A model generated the notes under the pieces. That model saw only the letters and a program-made list of their open reading frames with translations. It did not search any database and had not been told where the DNA came from. Position numbers and translations under genes: made by a program. Below, in pieces: positions 36,901 to 48,493 of a stretch of DNA of 64,000 nucleotides. This stretch comes from Viscum album (taxonomy: Eukaryota > Streptophyta > Magnoliopsida > Santalales > Viscaceae). Every line of letters begins with the position of its first letter. The stretch's first letter is position 1. Location of the stretch: contig OY728122.1 in the NCBI GenBank assembly GCA_963277665.1, forward strand, positions 1,543,260,868 through 1,543,324,867, in the 5' to 3' direction.

Positions 36901-38852
36901 TTAGGTTATCACCATGAAAAAATAAAATATTACCTCATAAAGTGTTCACTTTCAAATAATATCCATTTTTCCAAAAACATAAAACTTTTAAGGTATAACA
37001 TATTTTATTTTCCTCACACATATTCAAAATTTTCACCTTGAACTCATATATATCCCTAATCATCCTTAAAACCTTGTAAAATATATTTTCCAACATGGTA
37101 TGAGAACCAATAGATAAGTACGAGACATAGAAAATAAATAAATATTTTTATAATAAACTTTGAGCTCAAAATAAACATTTTAATAACTAATAAATAAACC
37201 TAAATTCCCCAAGATTTTCATAAAATATTTCATAACTAATATTAAAATAAAACTAAATCTCATAAATGTTTCTGTAAAACCATAAAAAATCATGAATATT
37301 GTTTCACAAATTTATACATTTCACCCATATGAATTAACAAAAACATTCCTTTAAAATTAAGCACATTAGCCCACCATGTAAAATCATAAAATTTCCAAAC
37401 AAACCCATAAAAAGTGTCGATAAATCAATTTTTTTAATTGAGAAATAATTTTTATATCACTAAATAACTCTTATAAATTCAATAAACCACCCAATAAATT
37501 CCATTAATCTCTTAGTAGAGTCCTATAACTAGTTTAATCCATCCTGTTACCAAATGCATTGGAGAGTTATATCGAAAAACCCATCACCATGAGCAATATC
37601 AGGCTCACCCTTAATCATGATCTACATTAGGATCACACATAATCATAAAAAATTTACAAGAACCATAACATAACCATAACACATGGGAGCTTTAATTTTC
37701 AACATTTCACTAATAAAAATATTCTTTTCACCCATTTGAAAAACATTTATATACATGAAAATATCAATTCCATTTAAAATACTTTTTGAAAATACCCAAA
37801 ATAAAGGGAATGTGATTTTTTATTTGCTGAAAACATGGAATTTTATGAAGGAATATAGACTTCAAATAATTTTTATAGTAGCAGGAAAAACCATTGATTT
37901 CATAGACAGAAAAATAAAATACCACTTTTTTACTTTGAAAAATCATTTCTTATGAAATATGAAAAAATCTTCCATTCAAAGAAAAATTTAATAAAGTAAA
38001 TGGAGGGGTAAATCATACTTTATAAACAATTTATTTAAATATTTAAGCATTAATAGAACAATATGGAAAAATATTTTAAGATAAATCTTTAAAACATTTA
38101 AAATGTGGCATTAAAGGTAAAATTTCCCATACCATGAGTCCGAGATGTCACGTAAATTGTTTGTGCACTATATAATAAAATTTTATAAATATTTAATTTC
38201 TTTAGAAACATTTTAACGTTTAATACCTCTTCTTTAAACTATTAATTTAATTTATTTTCATGACACATTTAATTACTTAATCATTTAAGTCCATGTTAGG
38301 TGTTTTGAGGACATTTGGTTCATAATTTCAAAATGACTTTGGTATATTGACCATGGTAAAAGTGGTCATCATTATATTATCTCTAGAATAATAATAATGA
38401 AATAATTATTATTTCTATAAATTAATTATACATTTAGAACCAATTCTTTATTATGATTCTGAAAAATTAATTATGTTTCAATCATGAAGATAATGGGTCA
38501 TACGTACGCATGAATAATGATTCCATTTTTCAAAAAACATGGGGGAAAGAAGGGAAGTATAATTTTACCTTTAAAATATAATTATCATATCAGAAATATC
38601 ATTCTATGTCTTTGAATTCACTTATATATATTATCCATGTGTGACGGTGATAAAAAATAGATCACATTGCCTCGTGGTGATAGTAATCCACACATACATC
38701 CAAACAACATTATTATTTTTCAATTGATGGAAAATTAATAAAATAGATGATATATTATATTTATATAATAATAATAATAATATCATGAATTTCATATATA
38801 TACTTTAAATATATTATTATAACCAGCCATGAGTGGTGATGATTTAATACAA
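36901..38852. other. AT-rich region without a gene
   Basis: About 2 kb, no convincing ORF. A second primer-site-like sequence, TGGTATGAGAACC, is at 37096-37108 (11 of 13 match the initiator-Met site), preceded by AACA as an LTR end would be. An ATAATAATAATAAT run lies near 38765. There may be another degraded LTR here. Confidence 0.5.
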
Positions 38853-39851
38853 CACTACAAAAAAAGGTCTTTAACAACATTTACATTTATCAGTGCTAAA
38901 AAAAGAACTAATAAATTGAAAATTTTATCAAAACTTTTGTTTTAGCACTGATAAACGGTACCCTTTATCAACACTTTTTAAGGACTGATACAAGGCACCC
39001 TTTATCATCACATTATTTATAGTGCTGATAAAGAGTACCCTTTATGAGTGCTTTATTTTTAGTGCTCATAAATGAATCTTTCATCAATATTTTTTTAATT
39101 TAGATAAAGGTTCAAATAAAATTATATAATTAAATAAATAAAAAATAAAAAATATATTTTATTTTAAAAAATATTAGAAATTTTTTTAATCTAATTATTA
39201 TCGATAAAAATTAGAAAATTGATTATACTATACATAAATTACAAGTTCAAATAAATAGTATATATTATATATATAGATTTATATAGAATAAAAATTGAAC
39301 AAATAAAAATTTAAAATAAGTAAATCACTACCACAAAACAGGAAAAGGGAAGCGCTGCCCTTTATCAGCTCTAAACAGAAAGTGCTGATAAAGGGGTTTG
39401 CCTTTATCAGTGCTAGTTAAAAGCATTGATAAAGGGTTTTATTCTTAATTTATATAAAATTATAATATTTATAAAAAAAATAATGGTTTATGTATATATT
39501 TATAATTACATACCAATATTTATAAAAATATACTCTTTATTGTTATAATTATTAATAAATAGATATATATTTATCTTATTTGCCATTTTAAATAAATATA
39601 TAAGAATATAAATAAATTATTAAATAAAAACCACTGTAACCTTTATCAGTGCTCTTTGAAAGCACTGATAAAGGTATTTTTTATCAGCGCTAAAATAAAA
39701 ACACTAATAAAACATACAATTATCACCATTAAAAACGTGCTGATAAAGGTTTGTTTTATCAGTGCTTTTATTTTAGCACTGATAAAAAATACCTTTATCA
39801 GTGCTTTCAATGAGCACTGATAAAGGTTCCAATAGTTTTTATTTAATAACC
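38853..39851 (+). mobile_element. 5' terminal and subterminal region(s) of an old CACTA element
   Basis: CACTACAAAAAAAGG at 38853 and CACTACCACAAAA at 39326 are both CACTA-type termini. Between and after them the motif TTTATCAGTGCT and its complement AGCACTGATAAA occur more than a dozen times in both orientations, the usual subterminal repeats bound by the second CACTA protein. The two starts may be one element inserted in a relative, or a duplicated end. The matching 3' end was not found in the window. Confidence 0.7.
39617..39851. repeat. Long imperfect palindrome within the CACTA subterminal region
   Basis: Arms of roughly 100 bp (39617-39720 and 39746-39851) are near-perfect inverted copies, built from CTTTATCAGTGCT blocks and ending in ATTAAATAAAAAC and its complement. 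The loop is about 25 bp. Such a structure can form a hairpin RNA if transcribed. Confidence 0.8.
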
Positions 39852-40135
39852 CTAACAGGCCCTCCTCCCTCGCATGTGGTCAAGCTTTCGCGGAAGCTGT
39901 ACCCGGCCCCTCTTCCATCGCGACCTCTCCTCCTCCTCATCTTCGTCCTCCTCCTCATCTTCCACCGTGGCTGGGTTTTAATCCTCCGCCGCTATCGCCA
40001 CTGCCTCCTCCGCTGCTGCCTTTGCCGTCGCTGCCTCCGCCGCCGCTACCTCTACCGCTGCTGCCTCCACTGCTGATACCTCTGCCGCCGCTGCCTCTTC
40101 CGCCGTTGCCTCTACCGTCACTGGTCAGTGTAGGA
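39852..40135 (+). other. GC-rich leader block with CCGCTGCCTC repeats
   Basis: About 280 bp of locally high GC in an AT-rich setting. It contains recurring YTCCKCCKCYRCTGCCTCTACC-like units and a CTCCTCCTCATCTTC pair, and ends at GTCACTGGTCAGTGTAGG. The position just inside a CACTA terminus suggests the transcribed 5' leader. Overlapping ORFs are not convincing. Confidence 0.5.
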
Positions 40136-43100
40136 GTATTTTACTTATCTTGGGTTATTATATTCTTTTAGAGATTCCTTCTTTTAGGTGCTATCATTGG
40201 GGAAGATTGGTGACCCTACTTAATGTGAGTGTTCATGGATTAATCACATGCCATTGATATAGCTAACTGATGGGATTATTATCAAGTGATATGAATATGG
40301 GCTTGTACCTTATGTTTTACAAAAAAATGATAATGGATCCCTTCAAACCAAAATGGATTATGTTCCTACCTTTTAGTAGTTTTTGAGTTATGTCATCATC
40401 CTTCTTTAGGTTGGAGGGGAGTAGGAATGTGTGATTAATTCAAAGATTCAATTAGGATCTAATAGTTCTCCTTCAAGACATATGTGAGAATATGAATCCA
40501 ATCCTATGTTTTTTTTGGGATATGATAACATTCCCCTTGAAGGGGTGTGGGGATATAGGCCTGGTAAAATATGGAAATTGGGATATGATGTTACCTTGCT
40601 CAGCATTTATAGAAGCATGAATATGGTCTTACCCCTATTTGATATTTGAGGTATTTCGATTACCAATTTCTAATAATGCTTCCAATATATGTTGAAAAAA
40701 TATTTAATATGTGGGGTGGGATATAGGGTTGTTTTTATATTTCACCCAAGTGGTATTTATGGGATTCTATAATTGCAATATGATTATGAGCCTATTTGTT
40801 TGTAGAAGTGGGGATATATACCTACTCTTTCCCCTCATCCACTTCCATAACAAACTAGTGTAATTTATGCATGGGTGTGGATATATGTGCATTACCCCTA
40901 ATTTTTGTCAAGATGTACGGGTAGGCTCATTGAGTTTGAATAGGGATATGATCATACTCACTAGATACCATGTGTTGTGTTGGAAAAATTATTATAGGGA
41001 TGTTGGGATACAAACCTTCTCCCTAAGATCAATAGATCTTAATTCCTAGAGAGACCTCATAGCTTCATGAATATAATATATTAGAGGAGGGGTCTGCATT
41101 GTAGTGCCCTCAATAGGATTCTAAGGGTTAGTGGTCACATGATGTTGGAAATAATGGTGATTGTTAGGAGCCCTACTAGGTGACCCCTGAACTGAGTTGA
41201 GGTCATGGATGACTTCTTGATCCACCTTCCTAAGATAAGGAATATAATTATTATCATTCTCTAGGGATATAATTCTTAATTAATTAATTGTGGTGGTAGG
41301 TGACACATTCATTATTATAGTTTCCCTATAAGGGGGTTGGTTGTGAGGCTTCAACACATGAAGTCCCTCATATGTAACTTCAAGAGTAGGGACTATACTG
41401 TGTTAGTGGTTCGCCCTTACCATCATGTCATCCACATAGTTTTGAGGTCTCTGAATAGGTGATGTATTCCTTTGGATAATGGGGGTTGTATATTTGGAAG
41501 AAATTGAAGCATTGGAACATCTAGTGGATGAAGATACCTTCACTTTCGATTGAATGAAGCTCATAAGGGGAACCTATATACAAAAACACCCAAAAAAAGA
41601 ATACTGATTAGTGAATTAATACAAATAAGTATATTTTATTAATTATTTTAACAAGTATAGGATTAATGTTATATTAAAAAATTTTGTTTACGTGGAAAAC
41701 ATGAAACAAAATAGCCTGACATCCTAGGAACACCATTATATTCTCATTGAAGAATTCAAATTGGGTTCACTATTTTTTGTATGTGACCTGCAAATAAAAT
41801 GTCCTGACATGTTGGGAACCTAATTTATTTATTTATTAAACAATTTCATGTTAGTTTCATCATTTTTATTTCAAATCAAAACAACATATCCTGATTATTG
41901 TTTGTGAGGGGGACTGAGTATGGTAGCACAATATTTGTGTTAGGTTATGATTCTTTTTCAGACAATTTACAGTGGGTTTATTCATATAACTAGAAATACC
42001 TAATGTCTCACACATTCATAAGTTTAGCAAGGGAAGGATGTGGATGATCTCATGAGGAAGATGGATTCATGAGGATGGGTATGAAATATGAAGATAGGTT
42101 TAGAACTCAAGATGGAATATTACATATCCTATCGAAATAGGAATCAAAGTCCACATAGTTTAAGGGAAATAGATTAAGGTTGTTTGAAAATATGGTACCA
42201 TGAAGTTTAAAGTCAGGTGAATAGGATGTATATATCGTGAATGGTGTGATAATAGAGGATTGATCAGGGATTACTAATTTGGGATATACTATCTAGAATA
42301 AACTTGGGGTTTATACCTAGTAAGGAGGACATATTGGTTAGGGCTTACCCATTCTATTCTCATATTTTATATTTTAAAAGTTTTTTGAAATATTTCTATC
42401 AAAAGGTAGGTTCTATAATTTCTTGTTATATTACGGTGTGTTTAACCATGGTGTGGGATGATTTCGGTTTTAATGGGTTCTTGGGGTTTTTGGGATGTGA
42501 TAAATGGTGTACTCCATTTTAGATTATTTTATTCTAATGGGTTTCCCCTATTTTATGTTTTCTTTAGGTTGGAAATCTCCTCAGCTGTGTGCCTCTCCTC
42601 TACCACGAACACACCTCTACCGTGTGCTTAACGACACCTTCATGGTGAGTTTTCTCCTATTACTCATTGGTTTCCTCTTGTTTGCATGCTATTACTATTT
42701 GATATTGATGTTTATAATGTGAAATGTACGGGCTAAATGCCCTGCTGAAAATCATGGCCGTTGGTGGTCCTTGTTTGCGTACTAAATGAATTGCATGTTG
42801 GTTGGTTCTTGTTGAACATTTGAATATAAAAATTGGTAATTTAAAAATACTTGACTTATGAATGATTTCCCCAGGATGATAAAAATTCTGTGATAACCCC
42901 TCAATTAACAAAAAAAATTGAATAAGGGATGCTTTGTAAAATCTAAAATTGTGATTGTTTGGTTTGTATGGTGTTGCGATTATGACCACAATTGTGTTTT
43001 TATATGGTGTTACGGTGGTTGGAATGATTGATATGCCATTTTTTCCATGTTTTAGTTCTTCCACCATTGAATATCAATCCAAACATTACCCAGTTCAATG

Positions 43101-44337
43101 GAACCACTACTTTGTTACTAGTGCAATTCCACTGAATCCCAGAAAACCACTTCTAGAGGACTCGATGAGACACATTATGGTCTGAAGATGATGTTTTTAA
43201 GATTATATATATTTTTAAAATACATGGTATGTAGTATTGTTAAATGGAACATGCTTCACCCTATATGGATTTCATATAGATTTTAATGCCACACAATATT
43301 TATCTCAAAAATTTACACCATATGATTCATATTCTGAGTCAAACTTGGAATAAGTTTCATTTTAAATGTTACATGTCATGTGAACCTAGGTCGCACACAG
43401 TGTATCTCTAAGACATATACTTCAGCATGAAACCATTTACATGCCATGAAATAATGGTAGAACCATATGATATGTGTTTTACTTCACTGAAACCATGTAT
43501 AGATACCATAAAAACTTGATGTGTATAGACTATACACCCCTAGTGATCATGTAAGGACTACACACCATGTATTCCAGAAATATGTGATGCATAGCCAGTG
43601 AGCTGACTCAGTATGTATCTAAAGTACACGCCTTCAACTCAAGTTGTTCTATATGTCATGTATTTTCAATGGCATCATGCAGTCTTTTTAAGATTAACTT
43701 GGAATTAATTTGATATATGTCAGATTAAATCAGGTATCTTATCTATACACGATGTTCACCCTACTGGACACACCATGTATATGGATTTCACATGAGTTTA
43801 GAAATGGTAGTATACAACCAACCTTGACTGAGAACCCTATACATTGTGTATCCATTGAAAAAATTGTGTGCTATGTTATTTTCATTATTATTATTTATTT
43901 TTCACTTAGATGATAGTATTTCATGTATGAGTAGCCCATTATAAATATCTTCTCATTTAGATCACCATAATAGGATTCCCTCATTCATTGGAAATTGCAC
44001 ATGATGTGGTTTGAATATTTTAATTATCTTCACTCTGCTTGAGTATTGACAAGTGAAAAGTGATATTTTGGAGAAAATATGGATTATGGTACTCCCCCAT
44101 GTTTCGGTGAAGAGTCCTCCAGGTATAGGTTTTAGGTACTCCATGGAGATACAAAAAAGAAATGGCCCAGTCCCCCCGTATATAGATAGAGTTCAAGTAC
44201 TTTCACATGTTTTAGGGCAGGTTCCTCTATTTCATTGTAGAGGCATTTGTACTATGATTTTTTTTATAAAACCCAAAAAATGATAATTTATTAATTAAAA
44301 CATAATATGAGGCAAGTTCGAGATCAAACCCATAAAT
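40136..44337. other. Non-coding 4.2 kb, with an LTR-motif fragment and unidentified minus-strand remnants
   Basis: No intact gene. At 42110-42180 there is a piece with TTACATATCCTAT, AATAGGAATCAAAGTCCACATAG, matching the repeat motif of the Ogre-type LTR. Minus-strand 41580-41090 reads in an almost open, coding-like way (MSFIQSKVKVSSSTR at its start, three stops), unidentified. Between 40290 and 41010 GGGATATR-type phrases recur irregularly. GC-rich 42580-42650 with ATGGTGAGT could be an old leader exon and donor site of the CACTA gene. Confidence 0.4.
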
Positions 44338-47300
44338 ATGATGAATATGAATAAAGAATGGATGAATGCCAATCAGTTGACAAAAGAGTATAAAGATTGC
44401 ATGAAAGAGTTTATCAAGTTTCATAAGATCATGCATGCGACCCTTCTCAAATCTTTTTTCCATGTTTACGGTATTGTTATTCAAGACAAATTAGTCCATA
44501 GGAGTTGGAAGAACACCAGATCTGTCATAGAATAGATCGGAGTTATAAATTTTGGAATAAACATGGGGAAAAATGAATGTAGGTAGTGGCTCAGATAACA
44601 TGGAATTTTATGGATCATCTGATATGATTACAATAATGAATAGTGAAGACGATCATATGGAGGGTGTGATTACAGATGTGAATGATGATGAAGGTCTTAT
44701 TGAGGAAATGGTAAGGATAGTTGAAGATGAACTTCGAGATTTCCCAAATTTTTTTGATAAGTTAAAGAGTTGTGCAAAAATTCCATTGTATGCTGGTTGT
44801 ACTAAATATACAACATTGTCAGCCGTACTGAAGCTGTATAATTTGAAAGTAGGAAATGGGTGGAGTGACACTAGTTTTACGGAACTACTTGCTCTCCTGA
44901 ATGACATGTTCCTAGAATATAATGAACTCCCAAGCTGAACATACGATTCCAAATGAATGCTACGATCGATGGGTATGATCTCTGAAAGAATACACACCCT
45001 CCCGAATGACTGTATATTGTTTCTCAAGGACCACAAATCACTTAAATAATGCACAAAATGTGGTGCTCCTCGATAAAATAAAGATGATTCTAGTCCTATG
45101 AAAGTTTTATGGTACTTTCCAATCATTACATGGTTTAGGAGCCTATATGGAAGTGAGGAGACTTCATGACAATTGACATGACATGCAGATACAATAATTA
45201 AATATGGGAAACTATGTCACCCGATAGACTCTCCTCAGTGGAAGAGAATTGATCATGAGTGTCCTGAATTTGGAAACGAGCTGAGAAACATTTGTCTGGC
45301 GTTATCTACAGATGGGGTGAATCCTTTTGGTTTTCAAAGTAGCAGTCATAGTACATGGCCGGTTATGTGGGTAAATTATAACCTACCATCATGTTTTTGC
45401 ATGAAATGAAAATACATCATGTTATCTAAGCTTATATTAGGACCAAAACAACTGGGTAGTTATATTGATGCTTATTTGGCACCATTGATCGAGGATTTCA
45501 AAATATTGTGGGATTCATGTGTTACGTTGTATGATGATTACAAAATTAAGATTTCATTGTGAAATCCATGTTGTATGGGATGATAAATGAATTTCCTGCT
45601 TATGAAAAGTTGTCAGGATATAGCATTAAAGGAACTCAAGGGTGTCCCGTTTGCAAAAAAGGTACACAGTTAATTAGGTTGAAAGATTCATCGAAAACCG
45701 TGTTTCTAAGACATCACAGATTTCTACCCCGACGACTTACGTACCGATCTTGGATGACATCATTTGACGGAAGTTTAGAAGAACATAGAACACCGTATCC
45801 ACTAATAGGTGATCTATGTTTTGAGAAAGTAAATGATTTGGACACTACTTTTGGTAAACAGTTTTCAAAAAACCTTACGAAAACTGGTTGGAAAAAGAGA
45901 TCAGTTTTTTTTGAATTACCATTCTAGAATTGTCAGTATGTCATACATTTTCTTGATGTTTTGCATGTTGAAAAAAATGTATGTGATAGTGTCATCGTCA
46001 CATTACTAAATTCACCCGGCAAAACAAAGGATGGAATTAATGCTAGATGGGAATACGAGAAGTGTTGGCACCAGTGAAGGATGAAAAACAAACATTTCTT
46101 CATCCTGCTTCTTACACTCTTTCTTAGCAGGAGAGATATTAGTTTTCAAACTTCTTAAATGACGTAAAGGTTCCAGATGGGTATTCATCAAATATCAAGA
46201 ACATTGTTTCAATGAGAGATTTAAAATTAAAGGGTCTATAATCACATGACTAACATGTTTTGATGCAAGATCTAATTCCTATAGATTTACATTTCATTTT
46301 TCCCAAGAATGTTTGCTATACATTAAAGAAGCTCTATTTTTTCTTTAAAGCTATATGCAACAATGTTATAGACCCAGTGAAATTTCCAACTATGGAAAGA
46401 GAAATTGCCATCATATTTTGTGAATTGGAAATGTTCTTCCCGCTGACATTTTTTGATATGATGGTTCATTTGACGGTTCATTTGGTGAGAGATATTCAAC
46501 TATGTGGTCTTGTACATTATAGATGGATGTACCCCATTGAACGGTATATGAAGATTTTGAAAGGGTATGTCAAAAATCGAAGTTTTCCAGAGGGTTGTAT
46601 TGTGTAGAAATATTTTGTTGAGGAAGCCATTGAATTTTGTACCGAATACCTATCTGGTGTAGAAAACGTTGTCCTACCAAAATCTCGTCACACTGAGCAG
46701 CTTGAGGGTGAAAGAATTTCTGGAAGAGAGGTTGTCATAATCAATGTTACAGATCGGGATCAAGCTCACCTTTATGTTTTGCAAAAAAGTTTCAATGTTG
46801 ACCAATATGTTCAAGCCCACAAAGAAATTATTAGGCATTTGAATCCTTATAGGTATGAAAAATGGATATCAGATACACATAATCAACAGTTTATATATTG
46901 GTTTTGGGACCATATTTTTAAGAAGTTAGATGAAATTCTAGACTCAATTTCAGAACGACTTTGATGGATTACCGGAGGAGAAAGTGTGTATGTATTATCT
47001 TACAATGCTTATGCAGTTAGTGGTTATACATTCTATACTCATGAAAATGATGAAGAAAATACCCTGTAGAATAGTGGGGTTACACTTCTGGCTGAGGCGA
47101 TGCATGATTTCGGTACTAAGGAAAAAAATCCAATTTATGCGAATATGTCATACTTTGGCATCACCAAACAAATATGGGAGTTGGATTACACAAAATTCAA
47201 AGTGCCAATTTTTCAATGTGAGTGGGTTGATAATAGGAGTGCTGTTAAAATAGATGAATTAGGATTCATGAAAGTTAATTTCAGTAAGGAAGGGGAGAAA

Positions 47301-47586
47301 GACAAACCATTTATAATGGCATCACAGGTAGTACAAGTATTTAATATTCCAGACCCCACAAACCAAAATTGGTCAATATTTCTGTTATCGACAAAAACAA
47401 CTAAAGGGTCAATTGAAAGATTAAAGGAGGATGAACCTTTTATTGGGACTTCAAAATAATTTCATAGAGGTCCCAATGTAGACGGTGTTTTTTATGTTTG
47501 AGGAGACCACAATGAAGGGATTTACATAGTCGATAGAGGAGTCAAATATCTTCATCCTTTAAAGAAAAAAAAGAGAGTACAATAAT
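44338..47586 (+). pseudogene. Ruined TNP2-type transposase of the old CACTA element
   Basis: In order: a transposase-associated domain (44341-44535, NKEWMNANQLTKEY), an acidic stretch, the TNP2 start (44730-44936, PLYAGCTKYTTLSAVLKL), the LSTDGVNPFG block near 45300, QGCPVCKKGT and RHHRFLP (45559-45927), FLDVLHVEKNVC near 45950, a DUF4218 region (46260-46607, MYPIERYMK) and a DUF4216 region (47100-47459, MASQVVQVFNIPDP). Several stops and frameshifts separate them. An L-stop-NSGV near 47065 is a CAG-to-TAG change. It once encoded the catalytic transposase. Confidence 0.85.
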
Positions 47587-47689
47587 CAGGTTATTTGTTT
47601 ATTGTAATATACATTGTGTTACATTATGTTATTATATGTTAGCTTCTGATTTTATGTAATCTAAATTAAATGTTAAACCACTTCTGTAG

Positions 47690-48010
47690 ATAATAACTTC
47701 TGCACTTACTGATGCGCCCAATCCCAAGGCATAAAAGGTCTCTCAACCAGCTGTTGGGGGTCACAGTGCAGGGCAATAACAGGTTTCTCAACCAGCTACT
47801 GGAAGTCGCAGTGCAAAGCAACAATAGGTTTCTCAACCTGTTGTTACTGGTCCCAGTGCTGAGGTATAACAGGTTTCTCAACCTATTTCTATTGGTCCCA
47901 ATGCCGATTCCAGCGCTCCGGAGGAACATATTGATGATACTTTTGAGGAAATGGTAGGAAATAAAACCCTTAAAGCGCAAAAAAAAAACAAGAGCGCCGT
48001 AGTTTGATAG
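47690..48010 (+). pseudogene. Remnant of the second CACTA gene, with a minisatellite
   Basis: A low-complexity coding-like segment: repeated VSQPxxxGxSA peptides, then EEHIDDTFEEMVGNK and a Lys-rich KAQKKNKS end. It follows the ruined TNP2 gene where the Transposase_24-type gene would lie. It stops close to the CACTACTGG terminus at 48030, so an insertion may have cut it. Three in-frame stops. Confidence 0.45.
47736..47910. repeat. Minisatellite of about 45-48 bp units
   Basis: Four copies of AGGTTTCTCAACCWGYTRYTGG..., each followed by a GTCCCAGTGC-like phrase. The period is roughly 45-48 bp. It gives a repeated VSQP peptide in one frame. Confidence 0.75.
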
Positions 48011-48029
48011 TGTTAGCTAGAATCCTTAA

Positions 48030-48493
48030 CACTACTGGAAATGGGGTCTATCCCCACGCACCTATTCCCACGGTTCATTAAACCGTGGGGATAGTATGTT
48101 TTTTTGCTGTTTATACCCACGGTTTTATTAAAACCGTGGGTATTAATTTTTTTTCGAGCCCTTGTATCGGGCTCCTCCTCAATCTCTCCTCAAATCCGCG
48201 ACGCATCGCTCTACCCTACCTCCCCAAGCCGCGACGCCGCTCCCCGACCACTGACTCCCGACCCTCCCCTCTCCTCTCCGACTCCCCTCCCCGGCCTCCG
48301 ACTCCCCTCCCCGGCCTCCAACCCCGGGCTCCGACTCCCGGCTCCGCCTCCCGGCTCCCAACTCGCGGCTCCCGACTCGCGGCTCCCGACTCGCAGCTCC
48401 CGATTCGCGGCTCCCGGCTCCCGACTCCCGGCTCCCGACTCCCGGCTCGGCCTCCCGGCTCACGACCTGGACCTCCCGGCCTTCTCAGTAGTG
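48030..48493 (+). mobile_element. Second CACTA terminus with palindromic subterminal motif and GC-rich leader
   Basis: CACTACTGGAAATGGGG at 48030 is a CACTA-type end. Inside it are two palindromes: CCCACGGTTYATTAAACCGTGGG near 48057-48080 and a perfect 29-base palindrome centred near 48130 (arms TACCCACGGTTTTA). Then comes a GC-rich block (48180-48480) with 14-bp CGGCTCCCGACTCG-type repeats. CAGTAGTG at 48486-48493 resembles an inverted end, giving a possible 464-bp non-autonomous element, but the flanks (TAA, ATT) do not match. Otherwise it is the 5' end of a larger element interrupted at 50984. Confidence 0.55.

Noticed and set aside
39801..40076. Cys/Arg-rich 91-residue ORF
   Set aside because: It starts inside the CACTA palindrome and runs through trinucleotide-like repeats; no domain.
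48030..48493. A complete 464-bp non-autonomous CACTA element
   Set aside because: The right end CAGTAGTG could be chance, and the 3-bp flanks TAA and ATT do not match; kept only as an alternative.
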